Origin: Varroa destructor
Taxonomy: Eukaryota; Arthropoda; Arachnida; Mesostigmata; Varroidae
Assembly: GCF_002443255.2 (NCBI RefSeq)
Contig: NW_019211454.1
Location: 58,787,601 to 58,851,600 of the forward strand
Length of the DNA stretch: 64,000 nucleotides
Direction of reading: 5' to 3'
Part shown: piece by piece, positions 51,121 to 64,000 of the stretch
Position numbering within the stretch: position 1 is the first letter of the stretch
Layout of the letters: each line of letters opens with the position of its first letter
Position numbers and translations under genes: made by a program
The notes under the pieces: model-generated
Database searches by the model: none
What the model saw: only the letters and a program-made list of their open reading frames with translations
What the model was told of the DNA's origin: nothing

Positions 51121-52996
51121 GAATTTAGTAGTACTACTTTAAGTATGATCAAATGTTTAATTTTTTTTTGGTAGTTTTAGAACAGTTAATATTTCTTCGA
51201 CTATCTATACGTATATATGGTGTGTAGAGAGTGAAGTGCGTCCAATCTAGATGATTGACAGCACTCATGTGATTATCAACGATGATGATCGTGATTAACC
51301 AAAACAGACGTCTGGAGGAACAGGGTTCAGTACACGCTGGTCCTGTCCCTCGTATTCTGAACGGGCTCATTGTTGTCTAACCGAAGTGGTTATTTCTACT
51401 GAATAAGGATGAAGCCCATTCCACTTCTTTTCATATTATTATCTTGTCTCCTCGTCGTTTTCTAAATACTATACTTATCTCCCTTTCGCAGGCGGCTGTG
51501 CTATCATGAGGCATTGTGGCGATTTGATTCGTCACGATAACATCTCCTTCATGACGTACTCACGCTACTAATTCGTACATATATACAGACACGCGCATTT
51601 TTATAATAACGTAATTGATGCTGTCTGGAACAGCAGCTATCCCGTACGTTCAGAGTTGACGCGCTTGTTGTTTTAGAGCCGCGAAATCTGCCGCTACGTC
51701 GTCCTGTACAGCTGTAACGTTTAAAACCGCCGTCAACGCTATGATGAGCCTACGCTATCGTGTCTTCTTCTCCGTTTTATTCCGTCGGCTGTGGATTTAG
51801 GGATTGTAGAATATATACAGATCGGGAACTTGTGGATTGACCAGCCACATGTATACTTGTCTTCCGGTTGATGCATACGTTTTCCTATTAAGATTGACCA
51901 TAATCTATGTTGCGAGGATCAAGGACGAAACAACGACTCGCAGAGGAACGAATTAGACAAAAAGTGGACATGGTTGAGACGACGAATGTTGTTGAGGAAC
52001 AAACATGGCCAAGCCGGCTAAACTGCTATGTAACTTATCACGGGCTAAACATACAACACTTCGCGTATGACGCAGAAACGACACGATACTAGCAGCATCG
52101 TTACACGGATCGTTCGCATTCGAGCGGTTGACCCTATAAGCTGCAATAGCCAACCTTCTTCTTGGCAATAACAACTAACGGTGACTGTGATGGCAGCTGT
52201 TGCTGCAGGAACAGCCGCGAACAATAATTCGACATAGCTGTCGTCGTCGTCGTTGTTGTTGGCTTCGTTGGTATCGTTCGCTTTGGCCTGATAGTGGCCT
52301 GGTAGGGTAGGAATGCGGCGGGAAAAAGAAAGAGCAACCGACCGAAAAACTCCAGCGATGCTACAATTACCGCTGTTACCATCATCGCCGCTAACACTCT
52401 GAGCTGTTTTGACGCGAGCTAGCACGGAGCCGTATGACTGCGTGTTAGCCATCATGGATGCGAACATGATGATAATGATGACGACCATGATGATGAAAAT
52501 GAAGTAGAGGAAAGAAGTGGGCGATAACGACGACATCGGTCAAAAGTGATAGGTAGACAGGCGAGCAGAAGGCTAGAGAAAGGAGGACACGGTGAGGCAG
52601 GCATGCAGGACCGAGCGCGCTTCAATGAAGAGCCGAAAGGGCCAGAGTAAGTGAAGCAAGACGTTGTGACGGACACAGACAGTCAATCTATTCTAGCAAG
52701 TAGTCAGTCAAGCTAGCAGCACCGTCGCCAGCAGCACAACCGGCCTAACCACGAAACATTTGTAGACCAAGAATGACTATGATTACGAGCGTTCAAAGTG
52801 TTGTTCCTTTTTCATCCCCATCTTTGCTTCTCACTCGCTACCTTCAGGTTATTTGGGCTCACCGCTTGAGCTCAAGTTCACGTGGCGAAGAACAGGCACA
52901 ACTTAATTAACTACTAGCTGGAAGTAGCCAGCTAGTGTGGAAAACTGTTAAAAAAGAAACACTAACTGAACAACAAAATGAAGAATAAACAGGAGC
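51121..52996. other. Gene-poor region, no gene recognised
   Basis: Composition rises in GC from about 51.4 kb. ATG/ATC and GTC/GTT triplet runs at 52.2-52.5 kb create a 163-codon minus-strand frame that is low-complexity and not called. A small 9-bp hairpin (ACTAGCTGG/CCAGCTAGT) lies at 52913-52936. Confidence 0.45.
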
Positions 52997-53023
52997 GAGA
53001 GAGAGAGAGAGAGAGAGAGAGAG
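52997..53023. repeat. GA microsatellite
   Basis: Twenty-seven bases of alternating G and A. It produces a Leu-Ser repeat frame on the minus strand that is not a gene. Confidence 0.95.
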
Positions 53024-56000
53024 TTAATGGGTATGGAGGTAAAGAAAAGAGGCGGCGAGAGCGAATCGTGAGACGGCTAAATCTAACCACGAGTGTATTG
53101 ACCAACAGGCAGCCACCAGCGATTGGATGAAGGAACCTACGTAGATGGACAGGGTATAATTTGCACGAGTATGAGGCCACAGGGGAAGGGGCAACGGCGG
53201 CGCTTGCTAGCCGCCGTGGCAGCGATGGTGACCAATGGTCGAAAAAAGGGAGAGATAAACAAGGGGCAGCACCCACAACCTTGGCAAGAAGGGAAAGATA
53301 TAGGTATGTCGACAGAGATGAAAAATGACAGCCAACTAACAATTTGAAAAAGTTACCTCAGCAAAATACGGTACTTGTCCCAAAAAACAGAACGGATACT
53401 GCTGTCCGTCGTTGTCTGGACGTAGCATGAACGCGATTACTGTGCATGTTGTAGGGTTCGTGCCATATATATATATGCCAAAGCCAGAGGAAAAAATTAT
53501 GGGATGACCAAACTGCTAATGCGTAAAGACACCCCATGCTATATGATATAGGTAACGTAACAAGCTGGAGCTGGAAATCATAGAAAGAACTATAGAAAGG
53601 TATTACAATGGCTGTTTGTGCACGGAAGCACGATAGGACATCTAGTAGAGCATTCACGAGTGCGCTATACAAAATGAAGTGTTAAGAGACCAAGTACTTC
53701 GGTCATATATATATATAACAGTAGCGATCAAATGAATGTTTGTTTGTGACGTACTTCAATAGCAACAGACAGCCATTATGGTCTATGCGAGGATCGACAG
53801 ATATTTGAACAACAATAAGAGCTTCGAAAGTCGATTACGTTGTCGAATAAGTGTAATAAGGTTTTCGAAGTAAAAATATGACAGAAAACTACACGGTAAC
53901 TGTAAACTGTTAGGACATTGTGGGAGGAGCAGCATCTACAGGACACCGGATGCTAGGCTATGCTTGCCAATGTGTTATAGGACATAATACATTCTATCTA
54001 GCCAGTTTTCGTAGCATGGCATTATTATTATCGTTTGAACGACCCTCACTCAATACGCTAACTGGATGGAGTGCATGCGCAACACATGATAGTATTTAAT
54101 AAATAAATGCAAAATGTATCCTAAATATAAGTCCTGTCCTAAATTGAACTCATCGAACGGACCTGAAGACACATGACTATTTAGGTTACGATTTTGGATG
54201 AGGTCGTTCTATGTCGTAAGCCTATAAATGTATGAAAAAATTAGACAGCTCTAGGTATGCCACAAGATAATAACAAAAACTGTCAAATCTGATGTGGCAA
54301 ATTGACAGTAGGATTTATCCGATCGCGATTTCAAACTCGCAACAGGTTGTTAAAAAAAATACCATGTGCAAAAAATTTCCACAAGCCAAACTAGGCGATT
54401 TGATTTAAAAGATAACACGACCTTTGATAGGTCCAAAAGGAACTGCATGTCAGAGACAGTGCAATATACCTCCACCAAATGGAGTTTAACCAGATCATTT
54501 TCACGAACGGTCAATAGAACGCTATAATAGATGTGATCAAAGATTTTTTAAAGCGGAGTCATTGCTTTCCAGGGCTTAGGCTTAACTAGATAAACCAATT
54601 GCTAAGCCTTCATTCTCGTCTGATTCTAGGCCTTATAGAGTATGATACCGGCCTTGTTGGTCCAATACGGAAGCAGTGCTAATGACACCAAAAGATAGAT
54701 CTTCTTACACTCTTTGCAACAATAGCGCTGTTGTAAGACTTAGAAGAATATGCTCAACAAGCGTATGTTAAGTTTATGTTTGGCCTGTCACGTCTATTTT
54801 CTATGAAGCTGTAGCCACACGTAAAACACAGCGTCAGGATAGGATTCAGTTATCATCATATAAGTGATACATAATGCGCGATAGTAAGATTAAGTTTCTT
54901 TGTGCCAGCTAGCAGCCGTGGACTTTACTTGTTTTTAAAGCGCAAATTTTAGTTTTGTATATTTTACGGTAGCGGAATCTATTAAAACAGACTTCGGCCG
55001 TTTTGCCCAGAAAGCTACACAGAGTATCTCCAAAAAAGTTAAACTATGTTGTTTCGTTACGACTTTTTTTAAATTTACGTTGTCCGATTGTCAAGGACGT
55101 GAATAGTTTAGCAATCACGCAATCTAGAATTAAAGATTTTTGCGTGAGAGCACTTCGTATATACATATACGTTACCGTGATGACTCCCTTAAAGCGAGAT
55201 CATCACGTGAGTTATAGTAGCTCATATGTAACAAGGCAAACATTCTGCTAACTGCACAGAGTAGGATCGCCTTAACGTTCACACTCTGTCCTGAAATCTT
55301 TTTGTTCCGCCTTCACCACGTCAATATACATACTGTAACGTATCTGCCCATTTGCCGGCGGTGTTTAGGAGCATCGTCCGAACTCTTTTTACACTTTACC
55401 TCTTTTTATCTTTATGTTAGCAGGGTCTGAGAGCCTGTGTGTGTCTATGCATAAGTCTGTGCGTTCGTAGTTGATTCTGTTAGACGAAACGCGGACATAT
55501 TCAACGTCAGGTAAGCTTTTGTCTGTACGGCGCTTCGAATGCTGCCCCTGATGCTGTCCGCCACCGTTCATATGTCATTTGAGTCACATCGGCTCTTCGC
55601 TAATGCTAATAGCAGCAGCAGTATCTCTCGTGGCGTGGTTTTCCCCTACGCTACGCTGATGATGAGCGGTGCACCTATAGGCGTTCTGTCAGCGCTGCCG
55701 CCTGTAGCGACCTCTGACTGCTTAGCGTATCCATGCCCACGTAGAGGTGCATATTGACGCGGGCGGGCAGATAGGCACGAACACGTCGAATAAATCAGAC
55801 GATCTGCTTAGCCCACAATTTGAAGGTGGCTTGATAGCTCGTTCCCTATTGCCCTCATAGAAAGAAGATATCAAAGTATCACAACAAGCAAACCAGCCAC
55901 GATGGCGTCACCGCAAGCGTGACTAATACCAAACGAAGCTATGCGCAAGCATTACAACAACAGCGGTTAGAAATACGACATAATAACGAGACGGAACCAG

Positions 56001-58721
56001 CGTTAGTAGCACAGGAGCAAAAGTCTACTTACCTGTATATGCGGTTCACATAGTGCGGAAGGTAGGTGTCTGTACTATTTAAACATTCAAGACTAGCTTG
56101 TTGCCGCTCCCGCGTCATCGGTGACGCTGCCGGCGGTGCCACGACCGTTCGCGTGGTCTTAGTTTTACCCCGTCGCTCGCTAGCTTACGACACCGTTTTG
56201 TACGTGCGTCGCTGTGGTACGATATCAGTACGTTTAGAAAAACAAAACATTCATTGCTCATTAAAGTGGAGCAAAGGTCATGTTGTACGATGAGATAGGC
56301 TGCTATTAATAGCTGTTGGCCGGTGACGACATCTAATGGAAACATCCGATTGTCACCAATATCTGACTTCGTTCATTTACTGAATAATAGGCCAAAGACA
56401 AGACGCCCTTTAACCTAAATAATTGTACGAAATGTATTTATTGGCACTAAACGTTCACAGTTTACTTACTTCAGATTCCCTGATGACCATGGAGTCAGTC
56501 TGGAGAAGATAGTGCTGGTAAGATCATGAGGGCTTTTTTAAATTTAGAGGAATTCTATTAAAAACAACAAATAGTTCACATTGTTGCAGCATATAATGTT
56601 GCCCCATACAACTGATATTACTACTAGATTCGTCTGCACGAACGTGTAAGGCCGATTGGTCCCTTAATTTCATTTTTACTATTTTGTTACACATGCTACT
56701 TACTGCGGCTTGTTATTGTTGTCTATTTCTTTGACAAGAAAACCCTATATGGGCGCCTTCCAGTGCGGATACGCAATCGTTCTCCTGAAATAGGTAAATG
56801 GTAGATAAGGTAATTTTTCAACGCTTGGGCAATTGAGAGTGTATGTTTTCATTTGAAGCTCGCTTAGGAATTGAATCGTTTCTTTCAGCATATACTGCAA
56901 ATGGGATTACATTATGTTATGTTATGGTTTATCTGATTAGATAGGTTCAATTGATTCAGTGTTTTCAGCACAAATGTTACTCGTCATACTGGCCATGCGC
57001 CGTATGCGGAAATTACGTTGGAACGGAGAATTATATTAACGTATTTCATAACAAACCAATAATGTTGTTCTAATCAGTTAATTTCCGCATATTGCGTTTT
57101 CTCTATTTGACTTCTTTATTTCTTTTTTTTTTTTGTGTTGCCCGTACAATGCTTCGCCTTTTATTTGTTTACCCCTTTTTTCCGAGTGACTATAGTTTAT
57201 AGAACAGATGTATACGCTTGAAATGTCCGCAATTCTATGATATGGTCGTCTCCTGTTGTTCTTGTTACAATTTTTATCAATAAGAATATATAAAAATAAT
57301 TAAGGTTTAAAAAACATTTAGCCATCCTTCCTATACTAAGCAGGAGAGTCGTATTAAAGCTATTTATTACCGCAGTGTGCACAACAGGAACCACTCGGTG
57401 TCGACGTCAGTCATCAAGCTGGTTCTCCGGAAAGCTGTCCGTCTTGATCGAAACCGCCGTCTCTCATTCTATTATTTTGGCTAACCAAATGAAAGGTTTA
57501 ACAAAGACATCGTCCTCTTCCGTCTTCTACGCGGGGGCCCTTTCGCTCGCTACGAAAGCGACGGCTAAGCCGAAGGCGGCCGCTGTGGACGAACGCAAGT
57601 GTGCTAGGCAATCTGTCCTTGGCGGTAATTCCATGCGCTTCAGACGTCATTTGTCTGACACATCGCCTTCTGCCAGCCTTTTTTCTTCTCGTTCCTTGCT
57701 ATTGCCGCTCCGGCTAATTTGTAGCTGACGGTAGTTAATGCTGCTTCCTCGTCCACCAGCAGCGTCGTCGTTTGTCCAGCAGTTCGGTTTCTTTTCCTCG
57801 TTGGCATTTAGCCTAGCTTCAGTAGTTGGCTAGGACACTGCCCTCGGCCACGGGAAGTGGGGACACCGGCTGAGTCCGAGTGGTTGCGTGAGGCACTCAG
57901 TTGCCGATACTCATATAAACACAGAAGGGGGACAGAAAAGGGCCGGTTGACGGACCTACCGACATACAGCAGCGAGCCAAAGCAAGGCTTTGCTTACAAA
58001 TGATCAGCAATAGCTAAACGTCCATCCCGTCCAATCGACCTCCAATGAATTAACACAGCCATAGAACGTGGCTCTGGTCCGTGCTGGCGCAGCCCGACCA
58101 GCACTGCACAAACTAACATAACAGTAGGCCACCCACTCTCCGTTCCGCAGAGGACCCCCGGATCCGCAATGCTTTCCTGCGCATAGCAGCTCCATACTTA
58201 CTTTCCCTAGCGATCCCCATTTCCACCTCGTCCTTCTTCCACATTTGGTCCCCCTCATGGGCCTGCTGCACCTTGACAACTGCGGAGGGATTGTGTCTGT
58301 TTTGCCTGCAGACCGGTGCACGGTGGTGGTGCATCTAAGCGAAATGGAGGTCTACTGACTTGGCTTGTCTTGCCTTATACACGGTCATACACTTGGGACG
58401 GCCGGATTGAGAGGGGGCCAAGTAAGCGAGCCTGGGGATTGAACGGTACCGGGGAGAACGAGGGGCAGTAGCGAACCTGTCCAGCACTAAGAAGGCAGCA
58501 ACAACGGGGACAGGGGGATGGGAAGAGAACTGCGGCATAATACAATACCAAGATTTATCTGCTGCGCATCTATCAAGCTCACCTCACTCCGCATTTGTAT
58601 CCCACCCCTTCGACGACCCAGGTCCCCGACAGCTTTGCCTGCCCGGCTGTCTGCCAGCCCGTTTGCTTGTCTCTTTGGGCTAGCAACCAACCAACCAACC
58701 CTATAGTCGCTCTCCTCGGTT
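53024..58721. other. Gene-poor region, no gene recognised
   Basis: AT-rich stretches (about 53.4-55.4 and 56.3-57.3 kb) alternate with GC-richer ones (55.5-56.2 and 57.4-58.7 kb). A 117-codon plus-strand frame at 57375-57728 is Ser/Ala-rich and has no recognisable domain or splice support. Confidence 0.45.
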
Positions 58722-58831
58722 TATATATATANNNNNNNNNNNNNNNNNNNNNNNNNNNNNNNNNNNNNNNNNNNNNNNNNNNNNNNNNNNNNNNNNNNNN
58801 NNNNNNNNNNNNNNNNNNNNNNNNNNNNNNN

Positions 58832-58866
<35 letters not shown>
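58722..58866. repeat. TA/TG microsatellite containing an assembly gap
   Basis: A TA tract runs into the gap from the left and resumes on the right (58832-58850), changing to TG up to about 58866. The repeat very likely caused the gap. Confidence 0.9.
58732..58831. other. Assembly gap of exactly 100 N
   Basis: One hundred consecutive N. A round 100 usually marks a gap of unknown size, so distances across it should not be trusted. Confidence 0.99.
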
Positions 58867-61800
58867 ATGGCTGTATTTGGCTGTCTGTACGACTAGATGT
58901 GTATATAAAGCCAGGCGAGAATTAGCCGTGGCCCAAGGGCCAGGGCCTGGCTCAAGTCGCATGCCTGTAATGGCGCGCAAATCAGTCAATGTGCGGTTAA
59001 TGGGCGCGCTCTCTCCGAGCAGCAAGCCAGTGAGAGTAAGTTGGAGAGTCAACCAGCCAGCGGTTGCGGCGTGGGCACGATCAGTTAGACGCCACTGCCG
59101 CTACTTCCTCCCTTTTATAAACACATCGCTACACTTAAACTACACCCAGTCAGTCAGTTAGATACTCTGCACGATTCTATGCTCAAGGCACACATGTATG
59201 TACGACTCACAGGCGAGAACAAAGAAACACAGTTCCAAAGCAGTAGCACGACTCACCATTACGATATGAAACGAGCTCCCAGAGCCGCCTTCGTCCGATA
59301 ATATCGCCGTGTCTTGTTGTCAACCGTCTTAGCTTGTCGAAAGGGAGATTGACCCAGACGAAAACAGGGAGGCGATGCGGGGTGACCTATTCTTGGAATC
59401 GATCCGGGAAATCTTCCGGGCTCGGTTCGCAATATTTGAAAATGGTACCGGTAGGTGCGGCGACTACAGCTACTGCCTGCGAGTCTTCGCCGTATCTCCC
59501 TTTGGTACTAAGAAACGATCCCCAAAGGTCGAAGTGTTCATTTAGCAAGGTCACTGTGAAACCCGACCTTTGTACCTATTGAAGCACATAGCCGTAGATG
59601 CAGTCAGGGCGAACACATAGCGAAGAGAGATACGAAAATAGCGATAGACGAAGTGGTTAGCTGACGCTGACCTAGACGCCGAGCGACATTGGCTTGTAGT
59701 GCTATACGATTAGATAGCAGCGGATTTCATGCAGGCTTCGGAGTCTTGAAAGACGGGGTTGTCCGGCCGGGAACGAGTGTACCGCCGCGAAAGCAGCTAG
59801 TGCTTTGGCTCCCACTGGCATTGAAAAGTATGAAGATACCAGAACTGCAGAGTTTGATAGAGTCCAAGACAGTTCGAGCCGGCCTGCAGCAAGACCTCAA
59901 AAGGGCAAAGATGAATCGCATATTGTGCACTAATTCGTTTCTGGCTCCGCGATTTGTCATGGTCCATGGCCAGAGCGATGGCATAGGTTTGTTTGAGGGC
60001 AAAAACTAGTGCTTTTGCCGAACATGCTTATAATACTAGAGCATGCCCGTGTGCCTATGGGCCGGAGCGATATGCTACTCAGGCCCGACTTAGGCAGGCC
60101 CGACCAGCCAACCAAACCGAGGGAGGCCCGAAGGCTAAGACCCTCGCCCCCAGGCAACGAATGTCTTGCTGGTGGGGGCCCGTTTTTCCTCTAAAGCGCG
60201 CGGTGATCCATAGCGGAGAATTAGTTGGTCTCGTTGTTGTCGCATGTACACGATATCGGTCCAATATCACCCAAGCAATACAAGTAAGAACCGTTACTTA
60301 TAGTTTTTCTCAAGGTCGCAGATCATGCGACGAAAAAGAGCATGCTCTCGCGTAGGATATGTGTAAGAAGCAAGCACGGACTGTCTCGCTAATCTACATT
60401 ACGAGGCCAGCTTCAGCCGTGGAAGCAAGTGCTGGCTTGCCTAGATGCCAGTCTCCCATGAGAATTTTCAAGCAGAGAACAGATGAGCCGAGATCAGACT
60501 TGGCTGCAGTGACTCTAGTGATTGTGCAAGCGCTCCCAGCCACAGTCACGCTTCAGGAAGGCTTGAATTGGGTAATTACATCGACTGCCGATTTTGTGCT
60601 AGGCAGCAGGCATCAACTTCACATCTATGCGTGCTGAACGAAACCACTCTTCTTGTGACCGATCCCAATATAGCTAGGAAAACTGTTTGTGTATGTAACT
60701 TTTTGTGCGTCCACGTACATCGTATCTTCAGCTCTTCCCCGATCCTGCCTGAATTTTCAGGCTCATTCAAGTAAGCCGACAAGCATACAGCAGCTACAGC
60801 AGCAGCTCAGTCGCATTTGCCAGGACCACCCCGTCTTTGCCGTGTTGCTTATCCTTGCCTTCTGCCTGCATTCATCCTTGTCTTAGCCACTTCAAGTAGT
60901 AACAACACCGCATTGCTCTGCTACATGTTCGAAGGTGTTAGTCATCATTTTGTTGGGCGGTTTTCGTTTCTTCGCTCGTCCGCTATCGTTACACTTGCTT
61001 CTTCGATTTTTCCCCAATCTGCCAGCATCTCTGCACTTATAGAGATGTTCCTCTCCTTCTTCTTCTCTGTCCTGAGCTGTCCTGCGTCTAGGGTGCTGTA
61101 ACCGCAGCATGAACTAAAGCATGTACAGAGATGCATTCGCCTCGACACAATAAACAAGCAACAAACCAACCACGTAGTGCTGCTACGGCGCAGGCGTAAG
61201 TAGAAACCGATGCGCCGGTGCGCAAGTGGGCCTCCGAGTGGACGAAGTAATGTCTTTCCTTCGCGGGAAAGCGGATCTTGCCAAACGGAAACGGGGGTGG
61301 ACCCGCTTCCGGAATGGAAAGAAAGGCCTGGGCAGGCAGCAGGATGCTACTTTGTCTGAATAGGAGCGTTGCTGGGGCATCTTCTCCCAGATACATTTAC
61401 ATCCTGTGACGGATAGCGACGCAAGACTCTGAACCACACAACTGCTAACGAAAGGAAAGCAGAACGCGTCGCGCGGCTTCGTTCTCATCGGAGAAACGGC
61501 GTGCTTCTACTGAAGAACTCATCGTTGTTATTGCTCCGCCAAGCTGAAGGTTTCCTGAATTCTGAGATGATCTGAGCATAAAGTAAGATGTAAGCGAAGC
61601 GAATCGGCATAGTCACTCGGCGCTTTCTTTGAGCGATCCCCAAGTAAGACAATGGAATTGCTCGAATGTAGTTGGAGCAACTTACACAGGGGCAGTCAAT
61701 AGACAAATGTACGTCTCAATGATTTGCGGAAGTTTGAAGCCTAAAAGACTGGCTCAAACATTCTACGGATTTTGATTAAATAGGTGAATGATATGTAAGC

Positions 61801-64000
61801 AAGATACATATATCTGTAAAATCTTTTTGACTTTTTTCACCCTGTGAACAAATCCTTGGAAGTACTTCTCGGATACAGCATCAAAAGCCTATCCCCATTA
61901 AAAGGTCTAGCCGGGGTGGGTCTTGCTGGACGTATTTGAGTTTCTCCAAGAGGCCTATCAAACGCAATGATAATCGTATGTTATGGTAACCGTTTGCCAA
62001 CGCCGAATTTAAACGAATGATGGCGTCATATTCTTGCGATGACAACCAAAATATGCGCACTAGCCGCCTAGGCCACGCCCCCACATGATACAGTTTGGAC
62101 TGCAGCAGATCTAATTTTCTTTGCTAATATCGCGACTACCCTGTAAAGCCACAGATGAGTCTTCGCAAAATACAGTTTCATTTAAAAAGGCTAGAACATA
62201 ACATGTTTTTGATAAAAAGTGCCCATGCTTCCTCGACACAGCTTATTGAATTCTCTGTTTCCTTAGCATCAAATCTTATATAGTACATGTGTATATTAGC
62301 GTAAGAGAGCACGAGAACCTTGCAAATAGCCAATCTATATGACGTGGGGTAGTCCCCGTTTGGTTGCTTCATTCATCGGCGTGTTCAGGCCACGCAGATG
62401 AGATCGGGTCGCACTATTCTCTCAGTGTAGACCTGTGGTAGACCTTTTTTCCCCGTCTCTTTCGCCCACTGTGCCCCAACTCTATCTCAGGTCGGCTTGC
62501 GATAGCTTCTCGAGATCACCTACCTAGCTACATAGCAGCATCTAAACGAATTCCCGGACTTCGATGAGCCTCCCAAGATCTCTCCTATCCCTCACGCTCT
62601 CTGTCTCCCTGTCTTGCTCGAGTGTCTCCTCTCGTGCTTCTCTGTGCAGAGCTATGCGGTGTCGAGTCAAGCCTAACGACGCGCTGGTCCCCAAGGAACG
62701 CCCAAAGGCATCGCTCTCTTGGTGTCTGGCTGTCCTGCTGTTCCCTGTAGCTCCTCGGTTCGCTCCATCAGTCGAGCAAGTCCTTGCAAGCCAATGTGCT
62801 TGCCTGCATCCCGTACGAAGGGGGAGACACCCACCGGTATAAGAGCACACATATATACACACACATAGGAGTCAGCCGGCCAGCTGAAGGGAATAACCGC
62901 GGACTACTCTTTGCTGGCCTAGAACAGCAGCAGCTCGCTGCTGCTTCGCTTGTGGTGATGGTGGAAACGGCGATAGTGGCGGTCGAGGTACCACACGGGC
63001 TCACCCGCAGCAGCAGCGATAGCGCCACCAAGTAAGGGGCTTATTGTGACAAATATGAATGCTATAAAATATGATTATCGTAGCTCCGAAACCCGCTTTT
63101 CTACCCAACACTAGCCGTTCCTCTCTGTCTTCGTCGCGCTTTCATTCTTCCTCGCGCGCGCTTTCGGATTCCCCACGTTCGTTCAGTCGGTGGTGCTTCA
63201 GCACTCACTCGCAGTGCTTCTGCAGCCCGGCTCTTCGATGCGCTTAGCGGACTCAACTCGAGTTAAGAGACAGGCCGAGGCCGAGAGAAACAGAGAGAGA
63301 GTGAGAGAGAAAAAGAAATAATGACAGTAGAGCGAGAACGGAGAAAACGACAGCGGACGACTCACGTGGCTTAGAATGCGGGGGTGGATCGAAAAATTGC
63401 CCGCCAAAACAGGTGGCCACACCGGCCGTTTGGGGGATTCAATAGCGGCGTTTTCGTTGTTGTTGGTGATGATGACGAGTGCGAGGTACCTGCAAGGCCT
63501 GGCTGGGTCGACCTCGAGATAGACACGAAAGAATAGCGAAGATATTTGGCAGCCAAATGATGACTAGGGGCGAAAAAAATGATATATATATGCTGGGGGG
63601 CGTACTATTTAGGTAGGAATAGATGCGTAAAGATATGGGTATGAACTTTGTAATTGCTATTTTTATGGCTCCAACTCTTCGCCTAGCAGGAGGGATGACA
63701 AAAGAATCATCAGAATTGTAATCTTCAGATAAATGAGGGGCAAAGCCGATTTGAGACGTAGTCGTAGCAATATAAAATATAATCCTTACGAATTCGAGCT
63801 CATTACAGATAGACTTGATTGTGCTTCAAGCTTATATTGCTTGACCATACAGAGAAACAGTTCCAAGAAAAAAATATATTGTTTAATAATAACAACTCTG
63901 AACTAAACGTAATCTTTGTTACATGCTCCAGACGGAGGCTAGTGTGCGACAGTTTAGTAACGCTTCGCTGAAATGAAGAAAAGCTCTGTATGTCTTGATA
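58867..64000. other. Gene-poor region, no gene recognised
   Basis: GC-richer DNA with CT/GA-rich patches (about 63285-63315) and CAG/GCT short repeats, turning AT-rich again from 63.6 kb. A 106-codon plus-strand frame at 59689-60009 starts at TTG, has a non-repetitive composition, but no recognised motif or clear splice sites. It was not called. Confidence 0.45.

Noticed and set aside
52045..52536. 163-codon minus-strand frame
   Set aside because: Ile/Met/Val and Asn/Asp runs come from ATG/ATC and GTC/GTT triplet repeats; no recognisable domain.
52962..53342. 126-codon minus-strand frame
   Set aside because: Contains a Leu-Ser run from the GA microsatellite and has no homology I recognise.
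59689..60009. 106-codon plus-strand frame
   Set aside because: Starts at TTG, has no recognised domain and overlaps a 91-codon antisense frame.
1..64000. CRISPR arrays, bacterial operons, ribosomal RNA genes and endogenous viral genes
   Set aside because: None seen; the window is eukaryotic and repeats are microsatellites or DNA transposons only.

Overview
This is a eukaryotic nuclear window with spliced genes, GT-AG introns from about 40 bases to over 3 kb, AT-rich intergenic DNA, microsatellites, decayed Tc1/mariner transposons and one 100-base N gap. The gene set (Nup93, CSN4, VCPKMT, DPM2, a DOMON/monooxygenase-type gene) and the transposon load fit an arthropod. Intron sizes and composition would suit a parasitiform mite, but that placement is inference.

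Regions: (1) 1-4742, minus: 5' end of a MOXD1-like gene. A signal-peptide exon (4688-4742) joins in frame to a DOMON exon (1240-1526); the rest lies off the left edge. (2) 4743-9946: intergenic, with a mariner remnant (about 8.36-9.05 kb) and a perfect 21-bp inverted repeat just after it. (3) 9947-15292, minus: complete Nup93, ten coding exons, 825 aa. (4) 15305-22018: intergenic, with a tRNA/SINE-like relic and a second mariner remnant. (5) 22019-23419, minus: DPM2 followed by VCPKMT; the DPM2 stop and the VCPKMT start are only 9 bases apart, an operon-like layout. (6) 24660-29499, plus: complete CSN4, eight exons, 422 aa, with a long hairpin in intron 6. (7) 30163-30987, minus: a two-exon, 176-aa charged helical protein I do not recognise, convergent with CSN4. 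(8) 32627-34201: a full-length but dead Tc1-like element with both terminal repeats and TA flanks. (9) 35.2-64 kb: a patchwork of GC-richer and AT-rich DNA with many microsatellites, one mariner copy (50048 to about 51.1 kb) and almost no recognisable coding sequence. One possible exon (42698-42871, minus) is noted.

The recognised genes are housekeeping functions: inner-ring nuclear pore scaffold (Nup93), cullin deneddylation (CSN4), dolichol-phosphate-mannose synthesis in the ER (DPM2) and lysine methylation of the VCP/p97 ATPase (VCPKMT). They form a compact cluster at 10-31 kb beside a gene-poor right half. The most unusual features are the DPM2-VCPKMT junction and two hairpin-forming sequences. 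I found no clear new multi-gene system.
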